A DNA stretch of 64,000 nucleotides from JAZNQL01 sp045531205 (GTDB taxonomy: Bacteria; Bacillota; Clostridia; UMGS1883; UMGS1540), in the NCBI GenBank assembly GCA_045531205.1, contig JAZSDN010000018.1, positions 1 through 64,000 of the forward strand, in the 5' to 3' direction. Positions 42,370 through 51,531 of this stretch are shown here, in pieces (within the stretch, counting starts at the first letter, position 1; each line of letters begins with the position of its first letter). Made by a program: the position numbers and the translations under genes. The notes under the pieces are model-generated. The model worked only from the letters and a program-made list of their open reading frames with translations. It had not been told where the DNA came from and did not search any database.

Positions 42370-43270
42370 AAGTGTGTTTTCTGGAGAAAGAATTGATAAA
42401 GTAATCCCTTCATATTTTCCCGAACTTACACGTTCTTATGTAAAAACCCTTATTGATGACGGGTGTGTGCTTGTAAACGGAAAAACAGTAAAGGCAAACC
42501 ATAAAACAACCGAGGGTAATGAGGTAGAAATAAATCTGCCCGCAACACAGACTCTTGATGTTTTGCCCGAAAATATTCCTCTTTCGATAGTTTATGAGGA
42601 TGATTGCCTGCTTGTAATAAATAAGCCTGCAGATATGGTGGTACATCCTGCTGACGGTAATTTTACAGGAACTTTGGTAAATGCCTTGCTTTACTATTGC
42701 GGCGATACGCTTTCGGGGATAAACGGAGTAAAAAGACCCGGGATAGTACACAGACTTGACAAAGATACAACAGGATTATTAGTTGTTGCAAAAAACGATT
42801 CAGCACACAAAAATCTTTCAGAGCAGCTTAAAACCCGCACCTTAAAACGCCATTACTATACAATAGTTCACGGCAATATAAAAGAAGATTCGGGCACTGT
42901 AAAAACCTTTATAGCAAGAAATCCTGCCGACAGAAAGAAAATGGCAGTATCGCACGACAGTAGCGACAGAGAAGCTATAACAGACTTTGAAGTGTGCGAA
43001 AGATTTAAAAAATATACCCTTGTAAAATGCAGTTTGCAGACTGGCAGAACACATCAGATACGTGTTCACATGAAGCATATAGGGCACCCTGTTTTAGGAG
43101 ATAAAACCTACGGCATAAAAAAAGAAGAATTTAACCTTGAAGGGCAACTTCTTCACGCGGGGGAAATAGGGTTCATCCATCCTGAGAGTGAAGAGTATAT
43201 GGAGTTTTCGGCACCATTACCCGTGGAATTTGAAAAAATATTAAACAATTTAAGAAAAAGGCAGAAGTAA
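42344..43270 (+). CDS. RluD-type pseudouridine synthase
   Basis: A 308-residue protein with an N-terminal S4 RNA-binding domain (about 12-75) and a RluA-family catalytic domain containing H-R-L-D-K-D-T-T-G-L, with the catalytic Asp, and the G-R-T-H-Q-I-R-V-H-M motif. It isomerises uridines in 23S rRNA; RluD modifies 1911/1915/1917 in E. coli, but the exact sites here are inferred. The frame is open upstream to 42287, inside lspA. ATG 42344 is preferred because of GAGG five bases upstream; ATG 42341 is too close to it. Confidence 0.88.
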   Translation: MEKKTFKVESVFSGERIDKVIPSYFPELTRSYVKTLIDDGCVLVNGKTVKANHKTTEGNEVEINLPATQTLDVLPENIPLSIVYEDDCLLVINKPADMVVHPADGNFTGTLVNALLYYCGDTLSGINGVKRPGIVHRLDKDTTGLLVVAKNDSAHKNLSEQLKTRTLKRHYYTIVHGNIKEDSGTVKTFIARNPADRKKMAVSHDSSDREAITDFEVCERFKKYTLVKCSLQTGRTHQIRVHMKHIGHPVLGDKTYGIKKEEFNLEGQLLHAGEIGFIHPESEEYMEFSAPLPVEFEKILNNLRKRQK

Positions 43271-43272
43271 TA

Positions 43273-43929
43273 ATGCTTGCAAAAGTAATTTCAGAAAGAA
43301 ACCTACCTGCGGCTATAAAGTTTTATAGTGAAACAGATTATAAAAGTATAATTGATGCCGCGGCAGATTATATATCGGCTGTGGCATTTAATATAAATCT
43401 GTACAGCGAAAAATTTGTTCGCGATGCGGCAGAATATGCAAAAAGCAAAGGCTTGTATGTTCTTTCGGATTCGGTTTTATCATTAAAAGCCATGGATGCC
43501 GAAAAAATTTTATTAAGACACTTTGAATGGGCTGACGGAGTAAGTATAACTACCTTTTTTGAAGAAAGCGATTTACAACAGATTATATTTACCGCAAACC
43601 GTTATAATAAAGATCTTTTCATTTATTTAAACGATAATGAAGAACTTATACAGGAGATAGCCGGTCAAAGCCTTGGTATGTCGGGCTTTAGTAATATAGG
43701 CTGTGTTGTTGAATCGAACGAAAAGGAATATATAGACAAAATAAGAGAAGAACTTCCGTATTGTATGTTTTATGTTAAAAATTTTAAAAAGAAAATAGCG
43801 GATTTGTATTTTACACGCTATTGCACGGGTGCAATAGTCGAAACTGAAATCAAATCCTTCGACGATATAGAGAAGCTTCAAAACCTTGATATAAACACTA
43901 TTATAAGAAAAGGAAAAATCTTTCTTTAA
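43273..43929 (+). CDS. Unrecognised 218-residue protein, TIM-barrel-like
   Basis: I do not recognise this family. The pattern of alternating strands and helices (A-V-A-F-N-I-N-L, L-Y-V-L-S-D-S-V, G-V-S-I-T-T-F, L-F-I-Y-L-N, I-G-C-V-V-E) is that of an alpha/beta barrel and loosely recalls orotidine-5'-phosphate decarboxylase-like barrels, but no catalytic D-x-K-x-x-D motif is present. No signal peptide or membrane segment. It lies two bases after rluD and is followed twelve bases later by a 64-residue protein, within the long operon. Confidence 0.65.
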   Translation: MLAKVISERNLPAAIKFYSETDYKSIIDAAADYISAVAFNINLYSEKFVRDAAEYAKSKGLYVLSDSVLSLKAMDAEKILLRHFEWADGVSITTFFEESDLQQIIFTANRYNKDLFIYLNDNEELIQEIAGQSLGMSGFSNIGCVVESNEKEYIDKIREELPYCMFYVKNFKKKIADLYFTRYCTGAIVETEIKSFDDIEKLQNLDINTIIRKGKIFL

Positions 43930-43941
43930 GGAATGTTATAA

Positions 43942-44136
43942 ATGAAACAGAAAATTTACGTAATAAAAGTTGACGATAAATATTATTTTAATAGAAGAAC
44001 CTTAGTACACTTAAAGGAATATGCTCATAAGTTTTACTTTATAGAACAGGCAAAGCGTGCAATAAAAAGAAGCGAATTTGCAGAAAGAAACTTTGAGTTT
44101 ATAGCTATTTCGGAATATGATGATGTAATTTATTAA
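43942..44136 (+). CDS. Unrecognised 64-residue basic protein
   Basis: A short basic, aromatic-rich protein (many Lys, Arg, Tyr and Phe) with no Cys, no membrane segment and no family I recognise. It is accepted as real because it lies in the operon frame-packed between two genes, with AAGGAATG upstream, and its composition is protein-like rather than that of an antisense shadow. It may act with the preceding barrel-like protein. Confidence 0.55.
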   Translation: MKQKIYVIKVDDKYYFNRRTLVHLKEYAHKFYFIEQAKRAIKRSEFAERNFEFIAISEYDDVIY

Positions 44137-44161
44137 CCTTTTTTAAGAAATGGGTGGTAAA

Positions 44162-45286
44162 ATGAACAAAACAGACAGAGCGTGGGCAGAAGTAAATCTT
44201 GATGCTGTAAGACATAATATGGCAGAGATAAGAAAAACCGTTGGTAATAATGTCAAAATAATGGCAATGGTTAAAAGCGATGCTTATGGTCACGGAATAG
44301 AAAAAATAGCAAAAACCGTAGTTGAATGCGGTGCTGATTATCTTGGTGTAGCCTGCCCGTGGGAGGCAATGGAGCTTATATCAAAAAATATATCTGCAAA
44401 GATACTTATAGTAGGCTACAGTGCCAAAGAAAAGGTTTCAGAGCTTATCGAAAATGACGTTGAAATGACAGTTTTTGATACTTCTGATGCTGAATTTATA
44501 AATAACGAAGCAGAAAAGCTTTCAAAAAAAGCAAAAATACATATAAAGCTTGATACCGGTATGTCAAGAATAGGTATACCCGCGTATAGCGAAGATGTTA
44601 TAGATGTTATCAAAAAAATAGCAGACCTTCAAAACATTGAAATCTGTGGCATATTCACGCATCTTGCAACCGCGGATGAAGAAAATGCAGAAGGTGCAAA
44701 AAAACAATTTGAATTGTTTTTGAAAGTTACAGACCTTCTCGAAAAAGAAGGAATACAAATTCCTATAAAGCACGCAGCAAACAGTGCGGCAACGCTTTTG
44801 TACAAAGATATGCATCTTGATATGGTAAGACCGGGAATATGTATTTACGGAGCATATCCTTCTGAATATGTAAAGAATAATACAAAAGCAAGCTTGCGCG
44901 AAGCAATGGCTTTAAAAAGCAGAATAATAAGAATAGAAACGTTAAAAAAAGGAACTCCTGTAAGTTATGGAGGAACCTATATAACACAAAAAGAAGAAAA
45001 AACCGCAACAATTTCAATTGGTTACGGAGATGGATATACACGCAGTATGTCAAACTGTGCACCGGTATTTTCAAACGGAAAATACGGAAAAATCATAGGC
45101 AGAGTGTGTATGGACCAGTGTATGGCTAATATTGACGGAATTGATGCTCAAAAAGAAGATGAAGTAGTATTATTTGGCGAAAATATTATTTCGGTTGAAG
45201 AAATAGCAAAGCTTTGTCGCACAATTTCGTATGAAGTATATTGCGGTATAAGCAAACGTATTCCCAGAATTTATACGGGGGATTAA
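44162..45286 (+). CDS. alr: Alanine racemase
   Basis: A 374-residue fold-type III PLP enzyme that makes D-alanine for peptidoglycan. The PLP lysine is Lys38 in M-A-M-V-K-S-D-A-Y-G-H-G, and the catalytic tyrosine is in the I-G-Y-G-D-G-Y-T-R motif. Conserved H-x-x-T-A-D-E-E and R-P-G-I-C-I-Y-G are also present. Start ATG 44162 has GGGTGG upstream; an in-frame ATG at 44150 lies before that site. It is in the lspA-to-hslO gene run and followed immediately by the vanZ-like gene. Confidence 0.95.
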   Translation: MNKTDRAWAEVNLDAVRHNMAEIRKTVGNNVKIMAMVKSDAYGHGIEKIAKTVVECGADYLGVACPWEAMELISKNISAKILIVGYSAKEKVSELIENDVEMTVFDTSDAEFINNEAEKLSKKAKIHIKLDTGMSRIGIPAYSEDVIDVIKKIADLQNIEICGIFTHLATADEENAEGAKKQFELFLKVTDLLEKEGIQIPIKHAANSAATLLYKDMHLDMVRPGICIYGAYPSEYVKNNTKASLREAMALKSRIIRIETLKKGTPVSYGGTYITQKEEKTATISIGYGDGYTRSMSNCAPVFSNGKYGKIIGRVCMDQCMANIDGIDAQKEDEVVLFGENIISVEEIAKLCRTISYEVYCGISKRIPRIYTGD

Positions 45287-45287
45287 G

Positions 45288-45695
45288 ATGAAAAAAACTT
45301 TATCTGTAATTGCCGTTATAATATGGCTGTTTATAATTTTTTGTTTTTCGGCACAAACGGCAGAAGATTCATCCGAAACGAGTAAAAGTGTAGTTGACTT
45401 TATTCTTAAACTATTTAATATTTCACAAACACATGCTCTTGTTTACATAGTAAGAAAAACCGCACATTTTACATTGTACTTTGTGTTAGCTTTACTTGTA
45501 ACAAAAGCAACAAACCATAACCGTTATATTACGGCAATATTGGTTACATTGGTTTATGCTATTACAGACGAATTACACCAGATGTTTTCTTTAGGACGTT
45601 CGGGCGAAATAGCAGACGTTTTAGTAGATACAGCGGGTGGTGCGGTTGCGTTAACCTGGGACTATATAACAAAAAAATTTATTAAAAAATGGTAA
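45288..45695 (+). CDS. VanZ-family membrane protein
   Basis: A 135-residue protein with about four membrane helices and the VanZ signature residues R-K-T-A-H-F-T-L-Y-F, T-D-E-L-H-Q-M-F and R-S-G-E-I-A-D-V-L-V-D. VanZ in enterococci confers low teicoplanin resistance by an unknown mechanism; chromosomal VanZ-like proteins are common and not proof of resistance. It begins one base after alr. Confidence 0.85.
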   Translation: MKKTLSVIAVIIWLFIIFCFSAQTAEDSSETSKSVVDFILKLFNISQTHALVYIVRKTAHFTLYFVLALLVTKATNHNRYITAILVTLVYAITDELHQMFSLGRSGEIADVLVDTAGGAVALTWDYITKKFIKKW

Positions 45696-45720
45696 AACTA
45701 TAGAAAAAGGGGATTTAAAA

Positions 45721-46578
45721 ATGTTCCTTTCGGATAAATGGAAAGATTACGAAATACTTGATGCAGGAGGCGGCGAAAAGCTTGAAAGATGGGGGAAATA
45801 CACCCTTTTAAGACCCGACCCGCAGGTTATATGGCAAAGCCCTACAATTTCAAAAAAGCATCCTGACGGCCATTATTTCAGAAGCAACAAAGGCGGCGGA
45901 AACTGGGAATTTGCAACTAAATTGCCCGAAAAATGGACAGTTTCGTACAGAGATTTAAAGTTCAACGTACGCCCGACAGGCTTTAAGCATACAGGCCTTT
46001 TTCCCGAACAGGCAGTAAACTGGGACTTTATTATCGAAAAAGTTAAAACCCGCAAAAATGCAAAGGTTTTAAATCTTTTTGCATACACAGGCGGAGCTAC
46101 TTTGGCAGCAGCCTATGCTGGAGCAGATGTTGTACATGTTGATGCATCCCGTGGTATGATAGAATGGGCAAAAGAAAACGTAAAGCTTTCAGGTTTAACC
46201 GACAGATATATCCGCTTTTTTACAGAAGATTGCGAAAAGCTTGTAGACAGAGAAATACGCCGTGGTAATAAATATGACGGAATAATAATGGACCCGCCTT
46301 CTTACGGCAGAGGCCCAGGCGGAGAAATATGGAAAATGGAGGATAAAATTTTCCCGTTTGTAGAAAAAACAGCAAAACTTTTATCAGATGACCCATTATT
46401 TTTCCTTATAAATTCTTATACTACAGGTCTTGCACCGGCAGTTATAGGAAACATACTTACAATGACAGTAAAAAAACGCTTCGGCGGAAAAGTAACTTCC
46501 GATGAAGTAGGACTTCCCATTTCGTCGCTTGGTATAGTGTTGCCTTGCGGTTCGTCGGGTCGTTGGGAAAAGGAATGA
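45721..46578 (+). CDS. Class I SAM-dependent methyltransferase (RlmI/RlmK-like)
   Basis: A 285-residue methyltransferase resembling the C-terminal domain of COG1092 rRNA (cytosine-C5) methyltransferases, without the PUA domain of RlmI. The SAM-binding motif is L-N-L-F-A-Y-T-G-G-A-T, then V-H-V-D-A-S, and motif IV is M-D-P-P-S-Y-G-R-G. Substrate is probably rRNA, but a single nucleotide cannot be assigned. AAAAGGGGA precedes the ATG by about six bases. Confidence 0.8.
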   Translation: MFLSDKWKDYEILDAGGGEKLERWGKYTLLRPDPQVIWQSPTISKKHPDGHYFRSNKGGGNWEFATKLPEKWTVSYRDLKFNVRPTGFKHTGLFPEQAVNWDFIIEKVKTRKNAKVLNLFAYTGGATLAAAYAGADVVHVDASRGMIEWAKENVKLSGLTDRYIRFFTEDCEKLVDREIRRGNKYDGIIMDPPSYGRGPGGEIWKMEDKIFPFVEKTAKLLSDDPLFFLINSYTTGLAPAVIGNILTMTVKKRFGGKVTSDEVGLPISSLGIVLPCGSSGRWEKE

Positions 46579-46583
46579 TATAA

Positions 46584-47417
46584 ATGATACAAACTTATGA
46601 CCTTTGTTTTTCGTACAGAGAAGAAGAAAATATTTTAAAAAACATAAATTTAAAGATAAATAAAGGTGAATTTGTTGCTATACTTGGCAGAAACGGGTCA
46701 GGAAAATCAACTCTTGCCTGTCAGTTCAACGGAATTTATACCCCTGTATCAGGAAAGGTTTTAGTTGACGGGACAGATACTTCTGACGAAAAAAATATAT
46801 ATGATGTAAGAAGTAAGGTAGGGGTTGTTTTTCAGAATCCCGATAATCAGATAGTAGCAACCGTGGTTGAAGAAGATGTTGCTTTTGCACCCGAAAACTT
46901 GGGAATTCCGCAGGAAGAAATAAGAAAAAGAGTGGATGAAGCCTTAAAAGCAGTAGGAATGTATGAGCATAGAAAACAGGCACCGCACATGCTCTCTGGC
47001 GGACAGAAACAACGAGTTGCCATAGCAGGAATAATTGCTATGCAGCCTGAATGTATAGTGCTTGACGAGCCTACGGCAATGCTTGACCCAAAAGGCAGAA
47101 AAGAAGTAATACAGACTATTGAAAAGCTTAATGGCGAGCTTGGAAAAACCGTTGTAATGATAACTCATTATATGGATGAAGCAGTAAGAGCAGACAGAAT
47201 TATAGTTATGGACAAAGGCGAAATTGTAATGGATGCTTCGCCAAGAAAAATTATGTCACAAAAAGAAAAGCTTGAAGCGTTAGGGCTTGAAACACCTTAT
47301 GTTACAAAGCTTATGTATGCACTTTCAGAAGAAGGAATAAATGTTGACACCGATGTTTTAAACGCAGAAGAATGTGCCGAAAAACTTATATCGGCATTAA
47401 AGGGAGATAAAAATTGA
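46584..47417 (+). CDS. ecfA1: ECF transporter ATPase EcfA1
   Basis: A 277-residue ABC ATPase of energy-coupling factor transporters. Walker A is G-R-N-G-S-G-K-S-T, the Q-loop is V-V-F-Q-N-P-D-N-Q, the ABC signature is L-S-G-G-Q-K-Q-R and Walker B is I-V-L-D-E-P-T. With EcfA2 and EcfT it forms the shared module for vitamin uptake by separate S subunits, none of which lies in this window. It begins five bases after the methyltransferase gene. Confidence 0.95.
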   Translation: MIQTYDLCFSYREEENILKNINLKINKGEFVAILGRNGSGKSTLACQFNGIYTPVSGKVLVDGTDTSDEKNIYDVRSKVGVVFQNPDNQIVATVVEEDVAFAPENLGIPQEEIRKRVDEALKAVGMYEHRKQAPHMLSGGQKQRVAIAGIIAMQPECIVLDEPTAMLDPKGRKEVIQTIEKLNGELGKTVVMITHYMDEAVRADRIIVMDKGEIVMDASPRKIMSQKEKLEALGLETPYVTKLMYALSEEGINVDTDVLNAEECAEKLISALKGDKN

Positions 47418-48271
47418 TAGAAATTAAAAATCTCGAATATGTTTATTCCTCGGGTGGCATATTCGAAAAGAAGGCACTTCACAACATAAATGTAAAAATT
47501 GAAGAAAACAAGTTTTACGGACTTATAGGACATACAGGTTCAGGAAAAACAACTTTAGTACAGATTATGGCAGGGCTTATAAAGCCTACAGAAGGAAATG
47601 TAATTGTTTCGGGAGTTGATATTGCTGACAAAAAGAACGCCTTGCAAAAAGGAAAAGTTGGCATTGTTTTTCAGTATCCCGAGCATCAGCTTTTTGAAGA
47701 TACAGTTTTTGAAGATGTGGCTTTTGGTCCTAAAAATTTAGGACTTTCGGGTACAGAAATTGAAGAAAGGGTGCATAATGCACTTATAACTGTAGGACTT
47801 GATAAAAGCTATTACAAAAAATCCCCGTTTGAGCTTTCTGGCGGGCAAAAAAGAAGAGTGGCCATTGCAGGCGTTCTTGCAATGAATCCCGAAATTTTAA
47901 TTCTGGACGAGCCTACAGCGGGGCTTGACCCATCTGGCCGTGACGATATATTAGGTAAGATAAAAAATTTGCACAACACAACAAAAAATACGGTTATACT
48001 TGTTTCTCACAGTATGGAGGATGTAGCAAAAACAGCAGATGAGATTATGGTAATGAACAAGGGAACACTTGCCATGAAAGGCAGTGTAAAAGATGTTTTT
48101 TCAAAAGCGGAAAAGCTTCAGGATATGGGACTTGATATCCCCGAGATAAGCCTTGTAATACAAAAGCTTGCAGATGCAGGCATTGATATAAGAAGAGATA
48201 TTTACACCATAGAAGAAGCAAAAAAAGAACTCTTAAAACTGTTTTCGGGAGGGATGAAAAATGTTAACTGA
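47414..48271 (+). CDS. ecfA2: ECF transporter ATPase EcfA2
   Basis: A 285-residue partner ATPase. Walker A is G-H-T-G-S-G-K-T-T, Q-loop V-F-Q-Y-P-E-H-Q, signature L-S-G-G-Q-K-R-R, Walker B I-L-I-L-D-E-P-T. The start is TTG at 47414, overlapping the ecfA1 stop by four bases. EcfA1, EcfA2 and EcfT are translationally linked and would be made in fixed proportion. Confidence 0.95.
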   Translation: MIEIKNLEYVYSSGGIFEKKALHNINVKIEENKFYGLIGHTGSGKTTLVQIMAGLIKPTEGNVIVSGVDIADKKNALQKGKVGIVFQYPEHQLFEDTVFEDVAFGPKNLGLSGTEIEERVHNALITVGLDKSYYKKSPFELSGGQKRRVAIAGVLAMNPEILILDEPTAGLDPSGRDDILGKIKNLHNTTKNTVILVSHSMEDVAKTADEIMVMNKGTLAMKGSVKDVFSKAEKLQDMGLDIPEISLVIQKLADAGIDIRRDIYTIEEAKKELLKLFSGGMKNVN

Positions 48272-49061
48272 TATCACTCTCGGTCAGTATTTTCCCGGCA
48301 ATTCTGCCATTCATAAGCTTGACCCAAGAAGTAAAATAATAGGACTTTTAATTTATATAATATTACTTTTTTGCGTAAATAATTTTTTAGGATTTCTTGC
48401 TTTTTTTATTTTTACCGCTATAATAGTTTGTTTAAGTAAAATACACATAAAACATATATTCAGCGGACTTCGGGCAATGCTTTTCCTTATAATATTTACC
48501 TCTGTTATAAACATTTTTATGACAGGGGGAGAAACAGTCCTTTTTTCGTGGTGGATTTTTACAGCAACACTTGAAGGTGTTTTGAATGCTTTAAAAATAA
48601 TATTAAGATTATTCTTTTTAATTGTAGCATCATCGTTGTTAACATTAACCACTTCACCTATTATGCTGACAGACGGATTGGAAAAGCTTCTTTCACCTTT
48701 TTCAAAAATAGGTTTACCTTCAAGCGAAATTGCCATGATGATGACAATAGCTATAAGATTTATTCCCACAATACTTGAGGAAACCGATAAAATAATAAAG
48801 GCACAAACCGCCCGTGGAGCTGACTTTGCAGATAAAAACATAATAAAAAAAGTAAAAGCACTCATACCCATACTGGTACCGCTTTTTATAAGTGCTTTCA
48901 GAAGAGCGGACGAGCTTGCACTTGCAATGGAGTGCCGTTGCTACCGCGGAGGAAAAGGAAGAACACGCCTTAAAGAATTAAAATTTTCAAGGGTTGATTT
49001 ATATTCAGTGCTGGCAGGCATAGTTTTTGCCGTAACAGTTATAGGAACAGGAATGATTTAA
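48261..49061 (+). CDS. ecfT: ECF transporter transmembrane protein EcfT
   Basis: A 266-residue membrane protein with about five to six helices, plus the two coupling-helix motifs typical of EcfT: A-R-G-A in Q-T-A-R-G-A-D-F and the C-R-C-Y-R-G segment near the C terminus. It couples ATP hydrolysis to substrate release from S subunits. It overlaps ecfA2 by 11 bases. Confidence 0.93.
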   Translation: MLTDITLGQYFPGNSAIHKLDPRSKIIGLLIYIILLFCVNNFLGFLAFFIFTAIIVCLSKIHIKHIFSGLRAMLFLIIFTSVINIFMTGGETVLFSWWIFTATLEGVLNALKIILRLFFLIVASSLLTLTTSPIMLTDGLEKLLSPFSKIGLPSSEIAMMMTIAIRFIPTILEETDKIIKAQTARGADFADKNIIKKVKALIPILVPLFISAFRRADELALAMECRCYRGGKGRTRLKELKFSRVDLYSVLAGIVFAVTVIGTGMI

Positions 49062-49062
49062 T

Positions 49063-49794
49063 TTGCGTATAGCCCTCACTCTTATGTATGACGGAACCGA
49101 TTATCACGGATTTCAGCGTCAGAAAAACGGAATAACAATACAGGAAGCTTTAGAAAATGCAGTATACAAAATGACAGGAGAGAAGGTTTGCGTTCTCGGC
49201 TGCGGAAGAACCGATGCAGGAGTTCACGCAAAAAGATATACAGCAGTTTTTGACACAAACTCTGCTGTTCCTCTTGACAAAATGCCCATAGCATTGAATA
49301 CTCATTTAAAAGATGATATACGTATTATATCTGCAAAAGCTGTAGACGATGATTTTCATCCCGTCTTTTCAGCAAAAAGAAAAACATACTCGTACAGAAT
49401 TTTAAATGCAGAAATAAATAATGCCTTTGAAAGAAGGTATGCGTGGTTTTATCCACAAAAGCTTGATGTTGAGCTTATGAAAAAAGCAGCCGAAAACTTT
49501 TTGGGGGAACATGATTTTTCGGCATTTATGGCAAGCGGTTCAAATGTTTCCACAACAGTTCGTACAATATATTCTTTAAATGTTACAAAAGAAAACGACA
49601 TTATTAAAATTGAAATTACCGCTAACGGATTTTTGTACAATATGGTAAGAATAATAACAGGTACACTCGTTTATGCAGGAATAGGAAAAATAAAGCCTGA
49701 AGAGATAAAAGATATATTAAAATCAGGTAACAGAACTTTAGCGGGCATAACAGCACCCCCTCAGGGCCTTTTCCTTGAAAGAGCTACATATTAA
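49063..49794 (+). CDS. truA: tRNA pseudouridine synthase A
   Basis: A 243-residue TruA that forms pseudouridine at positions 38-40 of tRNA anticodon arms. The catalytic Asp is in G-R-T-D-A-G-V-H, and M-Y-D-G-T-D-Y-H-G-F-Q and G-F-L-Y-N-M-V-R are conserved. TTG start one base after the ecfT stop. The ecfA1-ecfA2-ecfT-truA order is the classical Firmicute arrangement. Confidence 0.95.
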   Translation: MRIALTLMYDGTDYHGFQRQKNGITIQEALENAVYKMTGEKVCVLGCGRTDAGVHAKRYTAVFDTNSAVPLDKMPIALNTHLKDDIRIISAKAVDDDFHPVFSAKRKTYSYRILNAEINNAFERRYAWFYPQKLDVELMKKAAENFLGEHDFSAFMASGSNVSTTVRTIYSLNVTKENDIIKIEITANGFLYNMVRIITGTLVYAGIGKIKPEEIKDILKSGNRTLAGITAPPQGLFLERATY

Positions 49795-49815
49795 AAAGTT
49801 ATTCGGAGAATTACT

Positions 49816-50925
49816 ATGGGAGAAGTTATTAAGTTTAAAAAGAAAAAGAATATACCCCTTATATGCACAATAGTATTTGTAATAGTGGTTTTGGTGTTTT
49901 TAGCAGTATATGCCTATCTTTCAAACACGGGGCTTTTATTTGTAAAACCTTCTGTTAAAGATACAGGGATTGCTGCACATTCCTCGGGCGAATGCATTGC
50001 AGTAAAATATAAAGACGGAATGGCAATCCTCGGTGATGACAGCCTTATAGGGATGAATAAAAACGGAAAAGAGATATGGAATCTACCTTTAAAATATCAG
50101 AACCCAAAGCTTGATTCTTCGGGCAGATATGTATTTGCACAAAACCTTGACGGAAATGAGTATATGCTTATATCTTCGGGAGAAATAAAGCAAAGCAATG
50201 TAACAAACGGAAAGATTATAACAGGAGCTGTAAATTCTTCGGGTTACTATGCAATTGCAGAAAACGAAAAAGGCTACCATGCAAAGGTAACAGTTTATAA
50301 TTCAAAGGGTAAAACAGTATATACCTGGCATACATCATCTTATATTGTTACAGATATAGCCCTGGCTGAAAATAACCGTTTTATGAGCATTGCCGTTTTA
50401 GAAACAGAAAACGGAAACAATATAAGTGCTGTACTTTTATTTAACTTTTCTAAAAACGAAAATATTTACTGCCCCGCAGGAAACGAAAATATGATTTTTG
50501 ATGTTTCTTATGCAGGCTCGTCCGTAATCGCAACAGGGGATAAAGCCGCATTTTCGCTTTCCTCAAAAGGTGCCGAAAGATGGAGAATAGAGTATAACGA
50601 AAAAACTCTTGAAAACTATATTTCTGATAAAAACGGAATAACCTTTGCTTTTTCTGACCCCGCAGGTACAAAAATAGAAAGCTACTCTACATCAGGCAAC
50701 AAACGTGGCGAATATCTTGAAGAAAAAAATATAAAGAATATTGACCGACTCGGTTCGTATATTCTTATGAATCTTGGAAACGAAGCAAAAGTTATAAACT
50801 TAAAAGGCAAAGTTGTAACACAAGCTATGTTTGACAATAAGCCTGCGAAAGCCTTTTTAGTTTGGGGAAGGCAAAAAATAATTACAATGACAGGTAATTC
50901 AGTTTATATAAATATTGCAGGATAA
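49816..50925 (+). CDS. DUF5711-like membrane-anchored beta-propeller protein
   Basis: A 369-residue protein with an N-terminal basic stretch, one membrane helix (about 14-34) and a long extracytoplasmic domain built from repeated strand pairs of the type S-S-G-R-Y-V-F and N-N-R-F-M-S-I, as in WD/YVTN-like propellers. It matches DUF5711 as I know it from Clostridia. Function unknown. It is followed by a CvpA gene and then hslO, a neighbourhood I associate with this family. Confidence 0.65.
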   Translation: MGEVIKFKKKKNIPLICTIVFVIVVLVFLAVYAYLSNTGLLFVKPSVKDTGIAAHSSGECIAVKYKDGMAILGDDSLIGMNKNGKEIWNLPLKYQNPKLDSSGRYVFAQNLDGNEYMLISSGEIKQSNVTNGKIITGAVNSSGYYAIAENEKGYHAKVTVYNSKGKTVYTWHTSSYIVTDIALAENNRFMSIAVLETENGNNISAVLLFNFSKNENIYCPAGNENMIFDVSYAGSSVIATGDKAAFSLSSKGAERWRIEYNEKTLENYISDKNGITFAFSDPAGTKIESYSTSGNKRGEYLEEKNIKNIDRLGSYILMNLGNEAKVINLKGKVVTQAMFDNKPAKAFLVWGRQKIITMTGNSVYINIAG

Positions 50926-50946
50926 CGATATTTTGGAGGAATATAA

Positions 50947-51531
50947 ATGATTCTTGATATTCTTTTTGTGCTGTTCTTAATATTTTTTATTATAAGAGGT
51001 AAAAAAAGAGGAATAGTATCGGTCCTTTTGGGCATCGGTTCAACGTTGCTTGCAATTTTGCTTGCAATAACATTGCATAATGTTTTTGCAGAAAATATAG
51101 AAAACACACAAATGTATAACGATTTAAGAGAAACTGTAGTTTTAAAACTTAACGAGCATGCAGGAACTACAGACAGTGTAATACTTGAAGATATAAAGGA
51201 AAAGGGGATAGAACAAACTGCAAACGGCATAATGTCGGCAGCCTTTACCGCAATAATATTTTTAGTAAGTATGATAGCTATAAAGATACTTTCGTTTTTG
51301 CTAAAAGGTGTATTCAAACTCCCCATTTTAAACTTTTTTAACGGAACGCTCGGTATGCTTTGGAGCGGCATAGTAATAATTTTTATTACATATATTCTTT
51401 TGATTTTAGCCAAAGGATTTTTAGACGAAAACTCATTTATTATAACACAGATAAATTCGTCTTATTTATTAAAATTTATGTATGACAATAATCTTATTTA
51501 TATGATGTTTGCAAAAGGAGAAAAAGTATGA
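50947..51531 (+). CDS. CvpA-family membrane protein
   Basis: A 194-residue protein with four hydrophobic segments in the CvpA arrangement: I-L-D-I-L-F-V-L at the start, R-G-K-K-R-G after the first helix, a soluble acidic middle, then I-K-I-L-S-F-L-L-K and a final pair of helices with F-N-G-T-L-G-M-L-W-S-G. CvpA proteins were linked to colicin V production in E. coli and are common envelope proteins of unclear role. Overlaps hslO by four bases. Confidence 0.8.
   Translation: MILDILFVLFLIFFIIRGKKRGIVSVLLGIGSTLLAILLAITLHNVFAENIENTQMYNDLRETVVLKLNEHAGTTDSVILEDIKEKGIEQTANGIMSAAFTAIIFLVSMIAIKILSFLLKGVFKLPILNFFNGTLGMLWSGIVIIFITYILLILAKGFLDENSFIITQINSSYLLKFMYDNNLIYMMFAKGEKV

Noticed and set aside
49794..49816. 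Fourth RBS-sequestering hairpin before the DUF5711 gene
   Set aside because: AGTTATTC and GAATTACT pair with one mismatch around GGA, but the stem is short and AT-rich; not convincing.
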